Assembly (NCBI GenBank): GCA_946479335.1
Contig: CAMLFP010000201.1
Location: 1-9,814 of the forward strand
Source: an uncultured Archangium sp.
GTDB lineage: Bacteria; Myxococcota; Myxococcia; Myxococcales; Myxococcaceae
DNA length: 9,814 nt
Direction: 5' to 3'
A model generated the notes under the pieces. The model did not search any database, was not told the DNA's origin, and saw nothing but the letters and a program-made list of their open reading frames with translations. Shown here one piece after another: positions 3,966 to 9,814 of the stretch; the stretch's first letter is position 1, and each line of letters starts with the position of its first letter. The position numbers and the translations under genes were made by a program.

Positions 3966-6398
3966 TCAGTCGGCTTGCAACACGACCATCGTGCGCTGCT
4001 TCGCGGTGTACGAACCGGTCGAGACGGCCTCCGGTGCGTCGAGCCAGATGTTGTTCGACGCGCGCTGCGCCTTGTTCTGCGAGACGAGCGTCTCAGGGAG
4101 ATCGAAGTACGACTGGGTGTCGATGACGCGCTTCCACGTGCGGCCGGCGGGCAGCGTGAAGGTGACGTCGTTGGCTTCGCCGTTGATGAGCACCGCCAGC
4201 TCCGGGCCGCGTGACGCGTCGTAGAAGTGCATCATCAACTGCTTGCTGTTCCAGTCGACGGCGTCGGTGTTCTGCGGGCTCTTCCACGCGAAGGGCGCAG
4301 CGTCGCCGTAGTTCTCCGGCGCGAAGGCGTACTGGTGCGACTTGCGGAAGGCGATCACCTTCTTGACGAAGTCGTGCATGCGGTGGCGCTCGTCCTGCGC
4401 CTGCCACACGCCCCAGTCCATCCAGTTGTACGAGTTGTCGGCGCCGGTGGAGTACGCGTTGTTGTTGCCGAGCTGGGTGCGCATCCACTCGTCGCCCGAC
4501 CAGATCAGCGGCGTGCCCTGGCTCACCATCAGCACCACGAACATGTTGCGCATCAGCTGGCGCTTCTGCACCTCGTCGTTCCAGTTGCGGCTGCGGTTGT
4601 TGCTCTCGCCCGACTCGAGCTCGCACCACGCGGAGTTGGGGTTGGTGCAGCACACGGGGTTGAGCGGCCCGCACGCGTTCTGCTTCAGGTCGTAGCTGAA
4701 CACGTCGTACATCGTGAAGCCGTCGTGCACGGTGACGAAGTTGATGCAGTTGTAGGGCTTGCGTGAGTTCCACGTGTACCAATCGGCGGAGCCGGTGAGG
4801 AAGAAGCCGCCGTTGCGCACCTCGGTGGAGTTCAGGTTCCACCCGTCGTTGTTCCAGAACGCGCGCCACCAGTCGCGGAAGCGGCCGTTCCACTCTCCCC
4901 AGGCGGTGCCCGGCTTGTTCTGCGACGCGGGGAAGAGGCCGATGCGCGTGCCGTAGCCGTTGGCCAGCACGTTGTTGTCGGGCCCGTTGAACGACAGCGA
5001 GAGATCGTACCCGCCGGCGGCCCACGGCTCGGAGATGAGGCGCGTGTTGTACTGCTGCAGCACCGGGTCATCGGCGATGTCCTGCAGCACGGTGTTCTTG
5101 GGGTCTTCCCAGACGTAGTACTGGAGGTCGCGCTCACCGAGCACCGGCGCGAGGTCGAAGCGGAAGCCGTCGACGTGCATCTCCGTCACCCAGTAGCGGA
5201 GCGAGTCGACGATCAGCTTGCGGAACGGGGTGTGGTTGCAGCGGGTCTCGTTCCCGACGCCGGTGTTGTTGATGTAGCTCTGCTTGTCGTCGCTGAGCGC
5301 GTAGTACGCCGCGTTGTCGAAGCCGCGCAGGTTGTAGAGGCCGACCACTTCTTTCGGATCGATGTTCACCAGCGAGGTCGGCGTGGAGTTGTCGGGCACG
5401 AAGTCGTACGCGAGGCGATCGCGCCAGAAGCCGCCCTCGCCGGTGTGGTTGTAGACGACGTCGAGGTACACCTCGATGTCCGCCTGGTGGAACTGGTCCA
5501 CCATCCACTTGAACTCGTCGATGATCTCCTGCTGCTCGCGGCGCGCCGCGTACGTGTTCTCGGGGATGAAGAACGACAGCGTGGAGTAGCCCCAGTAGCC
5601 GCCCTCGGCCGGCTTCTCGAACGGCGGCATGATGTGCACCGCGGTGACGCCGAGGTCCTTCAGGTAGTCGACCTTCTCGCCCAGCCCGCGGAACGTGCCG
5701 GGGTGCTCGACGCCTGACGCCGCGCTGGCGGTGAAGCCCTTGGGGTGCAGCTCGTAGATGATGCCGTCGTTCCACTTGTGGCCGGGCGCGTTCTGGTCTT
5801 GCCGGCGGGTGCGGTAGACGGTCTCGTTGTCGCTCCAGGCGTAGCGGCTCTTCACCACCACCGACTTGCTGGCCGCGGCGAAGGTCGACTCGGCGCGCGC
5901 GGGGCCGGTGGCGAGGCTGCCCTTGCTCCAGTCGTGATCACGGTGGATCGCCTTGCCGTACGGGTCCCACAGGAGCTTGTTGGGGTTGAAGCGGTTGCCG
6001 TCGACGTCGACGTCGGCCTTGAAGCCGGTGACGCTCCCCGGCTTCCACGCGGGGTCGTACGGCCAGTTCGGGCCCCACGCGATGAAGCCGTAGTACTGCC
6101 CGATGCCCACGCCCTCGACGTGCACGCTCCACACGTTGCCGAAGCGCGTGAGGGGGAACTGCTTGGCCGGCAGCACCGACTCGGGGTCATCGAAGAGCAG
6201 CAGCTCGATGCGCTCGGCGCGCTCGCTGTACACCGCGAAGTTCACGCCCTTGTCGACCAGCGTCGGGCCGAGGAACTCGAGGTTCTCCAGCGCAGCCTGA
6301 TCGATCGAGGGCGCCTTGGGGCTCGCGTAATAGAGGCGCGCGGTGTCGGGGCTGCTGCACGACACCAGCGCGAGGAGGAGCAGGACGTACCGACGCAC
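3966..6398 (-). CDS. Lipoprotein-type GH13 glycogen debranching enzyme / isoamylase (GlgX-like)
   Basis: An 810-residue alpha-1,6-glucosidase-type enzyme. Residues 1-14 are a lipoprotein signal (two Arg, Leu-rich core, lipobox L11-V-S-C14), followed by Ser-Ser rather than Asp, so an outer membrane location is likely. A CBM48-like domain covers about 40-140 (VDKGVNFAVYSERAERIELL). The GH13 barrel shows region I D313-VVYNH, region II G411-FRF-D415 (nucleophile), region III I-S-E457-P (acid/base) and region IV V-H558-D559. The LIVDSLRYWVTEMHVDGFRFDLA stretch is typical of GlgX/isoamylase (GH13_11). A beta-rich C-terminal domain covers about 700-810. Cysteines at 576, 583, 584 and 592 suggest disulfides outside the cytoplasm. 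The start is GTG (6396-6398); no in-frame ATG fits better. Likely substrates are branched alpha-glucans, glycogen or starch outside the inner membrane. No glg synthesis genes are adjacent. Confidence 0.9.
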   Translation of the reverse strand: MRRYVLLLLALVSCSSPDTARLYYASPKAPSIDQAALENLEFLGPTLVDKGVNFAVYSERAERIELLLFDDPESVLPAKQFPLTRFGNVWSVHVEGVGIGQYYGFIAWGPNWPYDPAWKPGSVTGFKADVDVDGNRFNPNKLLWDPYGKAIHRDHDWSKGSLATGPARAESTFAAASKSVVVKSRYAWSDNETVYRTRRQDQNAPGHKWNDGIIYELHPKGFTASAASGVEHPGTFRGLGEKVDYLKDLGVTAVHIMPPFEKPAEGGYWGYSTLSFFIPENTYAARREQQEIIDEFKWMVDQFHQADIEVYLDVVYNHTGEGGFWRDRLAYDFVPDNSTPTSLVNIDPKEVVGLYNLRGFDNAAYYALSDDKQSYINNTGVGNETRCNHTPFRKLIVDSLRYWVTEMHVDGFRFDLAPVLGERDLQYYVWEDPKNTVLQDIADDPVLQQYNTRLISEPWAAGGYDLSLSFNGPDNNVLANGYGTRIGLFPASQNKPGTAWGEWNGRFRDWWRAFWNNDGWNLNSTEVRNGGFFLTGSADWYTWNSRKPYNCINFVTVHDGFTMYDVFSYDLKQNACGPLNPVCCTNPNSAWCELESGESNNRSRNWNDEVQKRQLMRNMFVVLMVSQGTPLIWSGDEWMRTQLGNNNAYSTGADNSYNWMDWGVWQAQDERHRMHDFVKKVIAFRKSHQYAFAPENYGDAAPFAWKSPQNTDAVDWNSKQLMMHFYDASRGPELAVLINGEANDVTFTLPAGRTWKRVIDTQSYFDLPETLVSQNKAQRASNNIWLDAPEAVSTGSYTAKQRTMVVLQAD

Positions 6399-6433
6399 GC
6401 CCCGATGCCTACCAGACTCGAGCGGTGAGCGCT

Positions 6434-6453
6434 GTGACGCGCGGCAGCGTCAC
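6434..6453 (-). terminator. Candidate terminator hairpin after the CBS gene
   Basis: GTGACGC-(6 bases)-GCGTCAC is a perfect 7-bp stem beginning 9 bases after the CBS stop codon on the reverse strand. No T-run follows, so it may instead protect the 3' end or work with Rho. It lies 36 bases before the start of the debranching enzyme gene, arguing that the two genes are at least partly separate in transcription. Confidence 0.45.
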
Positions 6454-6462
6454 GCGCGGAGT

Positions 6463-6870
6463 TCAGCGCAGGCGCGTGTGGAGGAGATCAGCGAACGCGC
6501 CCAACGCGTCGGTGGCGGTGAAGACGCCCACCACGTGGCCGTTGTCGATCACCACCGCGGAGCCGTACTTGTGGTTCGCCATCTCGCCGACCACCTCATC
6601 GACGGGCGCGTCGGGCGAGACGGTGTACGGCTTCGGGATCATCACGTCGCGCAGCGCCACCTTCGACGGGTCGGCGCCGCTGAGCGCCGTGGCGCGGTAC
6701 AGATCGCCGTCGCTCACCATGCCCACCACGCGCTCGCCTTCACACACCGGCAGGTGGCGGATGCCCTTGTCTTTCATCACGTCCTGCGCCTCCCACAGCT
6801 TCATCTCGGGAGGGAAGGTGAGGGGGTTGGTCGTCATGTACTTGCGCACCGCGGGGATGGTCTTGGACAT
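6463..6870 (-). CDS. Two-CBS-domain protein
   Basis: A 135-residue protein consisting of a tandem CBS pair (Bateman module). The first CBS covers about residues 7-60 (VRKYMTTNPLTFPPEMKLWEA ... GIRHLPVCEGERVVGMVSDGDL) and the second about 73-132 (LRDVMIPKPYTVSPDAPVDEVVGEM ... GSAVVIDNGHVVGVFTATDAL). Such modules bind adenine nucleotides or S-adenosylmethionine and act as energy sensors; here no catalytic domain is attached, so any partner is unknown. The open frame extends 48 codons upstream to 7014, but that part is Arg-rich, overlaps the end of the neighbouring gene and breaks the normal spacing, so the ATG at 6870 (MSKTIPAVRKYM) is chosen. No clear ribosome-binding site precedes it. It lies 107 bases after the AsmA-like gene on the same strand, with a hairpin between. 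Confidence 0.88.
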   Translation of the reverse strand: MSKTIPAVRKYMTTNPLTFPPEMKLWEAQDVMKDKGIRHLPVCEGERVVGMVSDGDLYRATALSGADPSKVALRDVMIPKPYTVSPDAPVDEVVGEMANHKYGSAVVIDNGHVVGVFTATDALGAFADLLHTRLR

Positions 6871-6937
6871 GCGGAGCTTCAGAGCATCGCGCGTGCCACG
6901 CGTGCTCCCGAGCGGGCGGTGCCGGGCGTCGCGCAAA

Positions 6938-6958
6938 CGCTGCGGTTGCGGCGCAGCG
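6938..6958 (-). terminator. Candidate terminator hairpin after the AsmA-like gene
   Basis: CGCTGCG-(7 bases)-CGCAGCG is a perfect 7-bp stem that starts 19 bases after the AsmA-like stop codon on the reverse strand. It is followed by only TTT (6937-6935), so it would be a weak Rho-independent terminator. It would separate this gene from the CBS gene. Confidence 0.4.
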
Positions 6959-6977
6959 ACTGCAAACCACGCGCGCT

Positions 6978-8804
6978 TCAGGGCACGCCCGCGTCGGTCT
7001 GCCCGACGTACCACTGCGAAGCGCCGAACAGCACCGGCGTCACCACGCCGCCGTCGAAGCCGAGGCCGACGCTGAGAATCCCCAGGCGGGCGAGCGCGAC
7101 GCCGTGGGGCTCCATCGTGTGATCGGCGAGCTCATGGAGCGTCACCTGCGCGTCGACTCGCAACCCCTTCGCGGTCAGCGCCACCGGCGAGAGACGCACC
7201 CGATCGTGGTCGACGTCGAGCTCGGCCGAAGCCGCCACGTCGGGGATGTTGAGCAGCGCCACCACGAGGCCCGGCAGCGGCACGTTCGCCGACACGATGC
7301 CCATCAACGGCTGCAGGTTGCTCACGCCCACCGCTACCGTCGCCTGCACCGGGTGCTGGGTCTCGGGAGAGAAGAACGCGCGCGGCGCCACCGCGCTCAG
7401 GCTGACGTTCTTGTACGAGACCTCGCGGGTCTTCACCGTCACGCCGTTGAGCTTCACGCCGGTGCCCGCGAGATCGAAGTTGCGCCGCTTCAGGTCGAAC
7501 GCGTTGAGGATCGCCGTGAGCTCCGCCGCGCCCTTCACCACCGCGCCACGGTTGCGCAGCTCGATGTCTGACGCCGTCAGCGACAGCTTCCCTCGCGCGC
7601 GCTGCGTCCTCGTCGACAACGTGGCCTCCACCTCCGCCCGCCCGGCGCCCCCCACCAGCGTGATGCCGGACCCCGCGGGGATGAAGCGATCGAGGAACGA
7701 GAGGTCGTCGCTGCGCGCCTCCTGGAGCTCGAGGTGGACATCGACGTTGCGCACCTGCGTCAGGTCGAGCGGCGCCACCGCGGCGATCAAGCGCGCGCGC
7801 TGCCCCGTCGCCACCCGCGCCTCAGGCGCGCGCGTGCGGAGCTCGAAGCGCGGGAGCGACACCTCCGCCACCGCCTTCCCCTCCTTCGCCGTCACGTCGA
7901 TCGACGCCTGCCCCACGATGTCGAAGTGCGGCACGCGCACCCCGAGTTCCCGCGGGGCGATGCGCACGGCGCTGCCCTCTTCCAGCACCCCGGCGTCGAC
8001 GTGCAGGTCGAGCTCGATGTCACCCGCTCCGCCCAGCAGCCGCACGTCGGGGATCTCGTCGAACAAGATCGCGTTGAAGGAGTTCAGGTTCGGCGTGTGG
8101 AAGGCCAGCCGCACCTCGGCGGTCAGCGCACGGAACATCTCCTGCTTCGGCGGCACGTCGATGGGCATGGCGTCGAGCTCGCCCGTGACGTGCGACGGCG
8201 CGAAGCGCGCCTCGAGCCCGTTGGGCAGCGCCACCACGCCGCCGTCGATGGAGAGCTCCGCGGGGAACACCCAGAGCCGCTCCTTCGGCTGCAGCGCGAA
8301 CCCGCCAGAGGCCACGATGTCACCGGAGTAGCGGAACCCATCGATCCACACCTCGCGCACCTGCACCTCGCGCAGGCGCGTCAGCTCGACCGCCAGCACC
8401 GGCTCCGGCGTGGGCCGCGCGGGCGCGAAGTCATCGATGGGCGGCAGGCGCTCTTCCGGCGTGCCGTTGCTGTCGTCCGGGAGCCGGACCTCGACCGAGA
8501 CGCCGCGCGCGGTGATGTCGTCGAAGGCCACGCGCTTGCGCAGCAGCTTCGAGGGCACGAACGTGCCGCCCGCCGCCTCCGCCCTGATGCGCACGTGGAA
8601 GCCGTCGGTCTGGATGCGCAGCTCCAGCCCCTCGACCGACACGCCGAGCGGCGGCCGCCAGCGCGCGGAGCGGTACGACATCGCGAAGACGCCGGGGTCG
8701 TAGCTCGCGAGGTGCTGCAGCACCCCGCCGTTCACCAGCACCAACAGCAGCACCGCGGGGAACGCGAGCACCACCACCGCAGTCATCACCCGTCGCCGCG
8801 ACAT
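6978..8804 (-). CDS. AsmA/YhdP-like membrane-anchored beta-rich protein
   Basis: A 608-residue protein with a basic N-terminus (MSRRR), one membrane helix at about residues 6-25 (VMTAVVVLAFPAVLLLVLVN) and a long periplasmic part. The periplasmic part is built of alternating-residue beta strands with recurring turns such as F-D-D-I-T-A-R-G-V-S-V-E-V-R, G-G-A-G-D-I-E-L-D-L-H-V and G-G-A-G-R-A-E-V-E-A-T-L, and the late phrases K-G-A-A-E-L-T-A and L-A-G-T-G-V-K-L-N-G. This is the look of the AsmA/YhdP/TamB group, whose repeating beta-groove proteins span the periplasm and handle lipids or outer membrane assembly; no diagnostic motif fixes the family. ATG 8804 is preferred over GTG 8813 because AGGG (8817-8814) is 9 bases before the ATG but overlaps the GTG region. 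It is divergent from the ZU5-like lipoprotein gene. Confidence 0.65.
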   Translation of the reverse strand: MSRRRVMTAVVVLAFPAVLLLVLVNGGVLQHLASYDPGVFAMSYRSARWRPPLGVSVEGLELRIQTDGFHVRIRAEAAGGTFVPSKLLRKRVAFDDITARGVSVEVRLPDDSNGTPEERLPPIDDFAPARPTPEPVLAVELTRLREVQVREVWIDGFRYSGDIVASGGFALQPKERLWVFPAELSIDGGVVALPNGLEARFAPSHVTGELDAMPIDVPPKQEMFRALTAEVRLAFHTPNLNSFNAILFDEIPDVRLLGGAGDIELDLHVDAGVLEEGSAVRIAPRELGVRVPHFDIVGQASIDVTAKEGKAVAEVSLPRFELRTRAPEARVATGQRARLIAAVAPLDLTQVRNVDVHLELQEARSDDLSFLDRFIPAGSGITLVGGAGRAEVEATLSTRTQRARGKLSLTASDIELRNRGAVVKGAAELTAILNAFDLKRRNFDLAGTGVKLNGVTVKTREVSYKNVSLSAVAPRAFFSPETQHPVQATVAVGVSNLQPLMGIVSANVPLPGLVVALLNIPDVAASAELDVDHDRVRLSPVALTAKGLRVDAQVTLHELADHTMEPHGVALARLGILSVGLGFDGGVVTPVLFGASQWYVGQTDAGVP

Positions 8805-8920
8805 CGCGCGCACCCTAGCGGCATTCGTGCGGGTGACAGCGCAGCGTCTCGCCGTCTTGCCCAGCGTGTGCGCGTTCGGCTACAGGGCTCCTCGACTTTC
8901 AACTGTCGGGGAGGGATCAC
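8805..8920. promoter_or_regulatory. Divergent promoter region, AsmA-like / lipoprotein genes
   Basis: A 116-base gap between divergent starts. For the forward lipoprotein gene, TTGCCC (8857-8862) and TACAGG (8881-8886) with an 18-base spacer are a weak sigma-70-type pair. GAGGG (8911-8915) lies 5 bases before ATG 8921 and is a strong ribosome-binding site. On the reverse strand I see only the AGGG ribosome-binding site of the AsmA-like gene. The promoter boxes are low confidence. Confidence 0.3.
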
Positions 8921-9814
8921 ATGACCTGGAGAACGCTGACGATCGCGCTGTGCGCGTTCGGGCTGTATTCGCTGACGAGCTGCGCACCGGAGTGCACGAC
9001 GGCCACTGACTGCGGCAACGGGTCATCGTGTGAGTCGGGGGCCTGTGTCCCCGGCAGCTCGACCGGCGGCGGCGACGGCAGCACCGGAGGCGGCTCCGCG
9101 ATCACGGGTGGCGGCTCCGCGATCACCGGCGGCGGCGATGCCGGCGTGCACGTCAACCCCACCGGCACCGGCGCCACCGAGACCCAGGCGATCGACACGA
9201 ACGGCGGGTCGATCTCGCTCGAGGGCACGACCCTCGACATCCCCGCGGGAGCGCTGCCGGCCGGCGAGTCGATCTCGATCACCTCGTCGAGCACCCCGGC
9301 CCCGACGGAGTACCAGGCCGTCACGCCCGTCTACACCTTCGGCCCCGACGGGCTGGTGTTCGAGGCGCCGGTCACCGTGGAGTTCCAGGTGGCCGACCTG
9401 CCGACCGAGAACCTGACGGTCTTCTGGAGCACCCTCGACAACCCCGACGTCTACGAGGCGCTCCCGACGACGCGGAATGGGCAGCTGCTGACCGCCGAGA
9501 CCACGCACTTCTCGAGCGGCTTCGTGGGCACCACGCCTGCCGATGCGGGAGTCCCTGAAGTCGATGCGGGCACGACCGGCGGCGGTTCTGGCGCGAATGA
9601 CGCGGGCTCGACCGGTGGCGGCTCCGGCGCGAATGACGCGGGCGCGACCGGTGGCGGCTCCGGCGCGAATGACGCGGGCTCGACCGGCGGTGGGTCGGGC
9701 GCCAACGACGCGGGCTCGACGGGTGGCGGATCTGGCGCACCTGACGCGGGCTCGACCGGCGGCGGTTCTGGCGCGAATGACGCGGGCTCCGCTGGCGGCG
9801 GTTCTGGTGCGAAT
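8921..9814 (+). CDS. ZU5-like lipoprotein with Cys-rich head and 12-residue repeat tail (partial, 3' end missing)
   Basis: 298 codons are visible and the frame is open at the window end. Residues 1-21 are a lipoprotein signal ending in lipobox L18-T-S-C21. Next comes a short Cys-patterned head (C25, C31, C37, C42, with D30-C-G-N-G and C-E-S-G-A-C-V), a motif frequent in myxobacterial surface proteins. A Gly/Ser linker with TGGGSAI repeats covers about 47-75. Residues about 94-165 resemble a ZU5 domain: L105-D-I-P-A-G-A-L-P-A-G-E-S-I-S-I and P136-V-Y-T-F-G-P-D-G-L-V-F-E-A-P-V-T-V. Residues 219 onward are TGGGSGANDAGS repeats. The ATG follows GAGGG at 5 bases. It is probably on the outer membrane surface as a stalked binding module; its ligand and whatever the tail leads to lie outside the window. 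The repeat tail uses A/T-ending codons (GGT, TCT, AAT) more than the body does. Confidence 0.85.
   Translation, partial: MTWRTLTIALCAFGLYSLTSCAPECTTATDCGNGSSCESGACVPGSSTGGGDGSTGGGSAITGGGSAITGGGDAGVHVNPTGTGATETQAIDTNGGSISLEGTTLDIPAGALPAGESISITSSSTPAPTEYQAVTPVYTFGPDGLVFEAPVTVEFQVADLPTENLTVFWSTLDNPDVYEALPTTRNGQLLTAETTHFSSGFVGTTPADAGVPEVDAGTTGGGSGANDAGSTGGGSGANDAGATGGGSGANDAGSTGGGSGANDAGSTGGGSGAPDAGSTGGGSGANDAGSAGGGSGAN
9083..9124 (+). repeat. Two 21-nt tandem units in the lipoprotein linker
   Basis: Units 9083-9103 and 9104-9124 each encode Thr-Gly-Gly-Gly-Ser-Ala-Ile and differ at two synonymous positions; a partial third unit (Thr-Gly-Gly-Gly) follows. They form the flexible linker between the Cys-rich head and the ZU5-like domain. 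Confidence 0.8.
9575..9814 (+). repeat. 36-nt tandem repeat encoding TGGGSGANDAGS
   Basis: Six full in-frame units start at 9575, 9611, 9647, 9683, 9719 and 9755; a seventh (9791) is cut by the window end. Each encodes Thr-Gly-Gly-Gly-Ser-Gly-Ala-Asn-Asp-Ala-Gly-Ser with few changes (Pro for Asn in unit 5, Ala for the last Ser in unit 2, Ala for the first Thr in unit 7). Units 2 and 3 differ by one base and units 1 and 6 by one base, while units 4 and 5 differ mainly at synonymous sites. Confidence 0.92.

Noticed and set aside
6871..7014. 48-codon upstream extension of the CBS protein
   Set aside because: It is Arg-rich, overlaps the end of the AsmA-like gene and includes a terminator-like hairpin; the ATG at 6870 starts the CBS pair at the normal place.
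7734..8924. 396-codon forward frame opposite the AsmA-like gene
   Set aside because: The Arg/His/Glu-rich product has no motif, and the reverse-strand gene has a membrane helix, a ribosome-binding site and coherent beta-strand patterning.
9575..9814. 36-nt periodic units considered as a CRISPR array
   Set aside because: There are no unique spacers; units are contiguous, in frame, and encode a Gly/Ser linker inside a lipoprotein.

Overview
This is a GC-rich, gene-dense bacterial window with ten gene entries and no visible mobile elements, tRNAs or rRNAs. The organism is most likely a member of the Myxococcota. The evidence is the very high G/C content at third codon positions, the lipoproteins with a Cys-patterned head and long Gly/Ser/Asn/Asp-Ala-Gly linkers, a ZU5-like domain in a lipoprotein, and an Ala/Ser-rich N-terminal extension on a small NTF2-like protein. 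This placement is inference from style, not from a marker gene.

Left part (1-1837): the possible tail of an upstream gene, a small DUF2892-type membrane protein (+), a convergent SnoaL/NTF2-like protein (-), and a divergent LysR-type regulator (+). A 13-bp word (GATTTCAGGAATC or its complement) occurs exactly twice in the window: just before the DUF2892 gene and just before the LysR gene, in the interval shared with the NTF2-like gene. This makes the three genes a plausible small regulon. Middle left (1948-3892): an SDR oxidoreductase and a zinc-dependent Amidase_3 cell-wall hydrolase run in tandem on +, and a canonical c-di-GMP-binding PilZ protein runs against them with only one base between the stop codons.

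Centre and right (3966-8804, all -): a lipoprotein-type GH13 glycogen-debranching/isoamylase enzyme, a two-CBS-domain protein, and a large single-pass membrane protein rich in repeated beta-strands (AsmA/YhdP-like by appearance). Inverted repeats lie just after the CBS and AsmA-like genes and may end transcription. The leader between the debranching enzyme and PilZ can fold into two mutually exclusive hairpins, the second of which displays the PilZ ribosome-binding site in its loop.

Right edge (8921-9814, +): a secreted lipoprotein with a Cys-rich head, a ZU5-like beta domain and a 36-nt (12-residue) tandem repeat tail that runs off the window.

Apart from the proposed LysR regulon, the genes look like ordinary chromosomal housekeeping and envelope functions. 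I found no convincing defence system, gene cluster or other new multi-gene system. The most original signals are regulatory: the shared operator and the PilZ leader structure.
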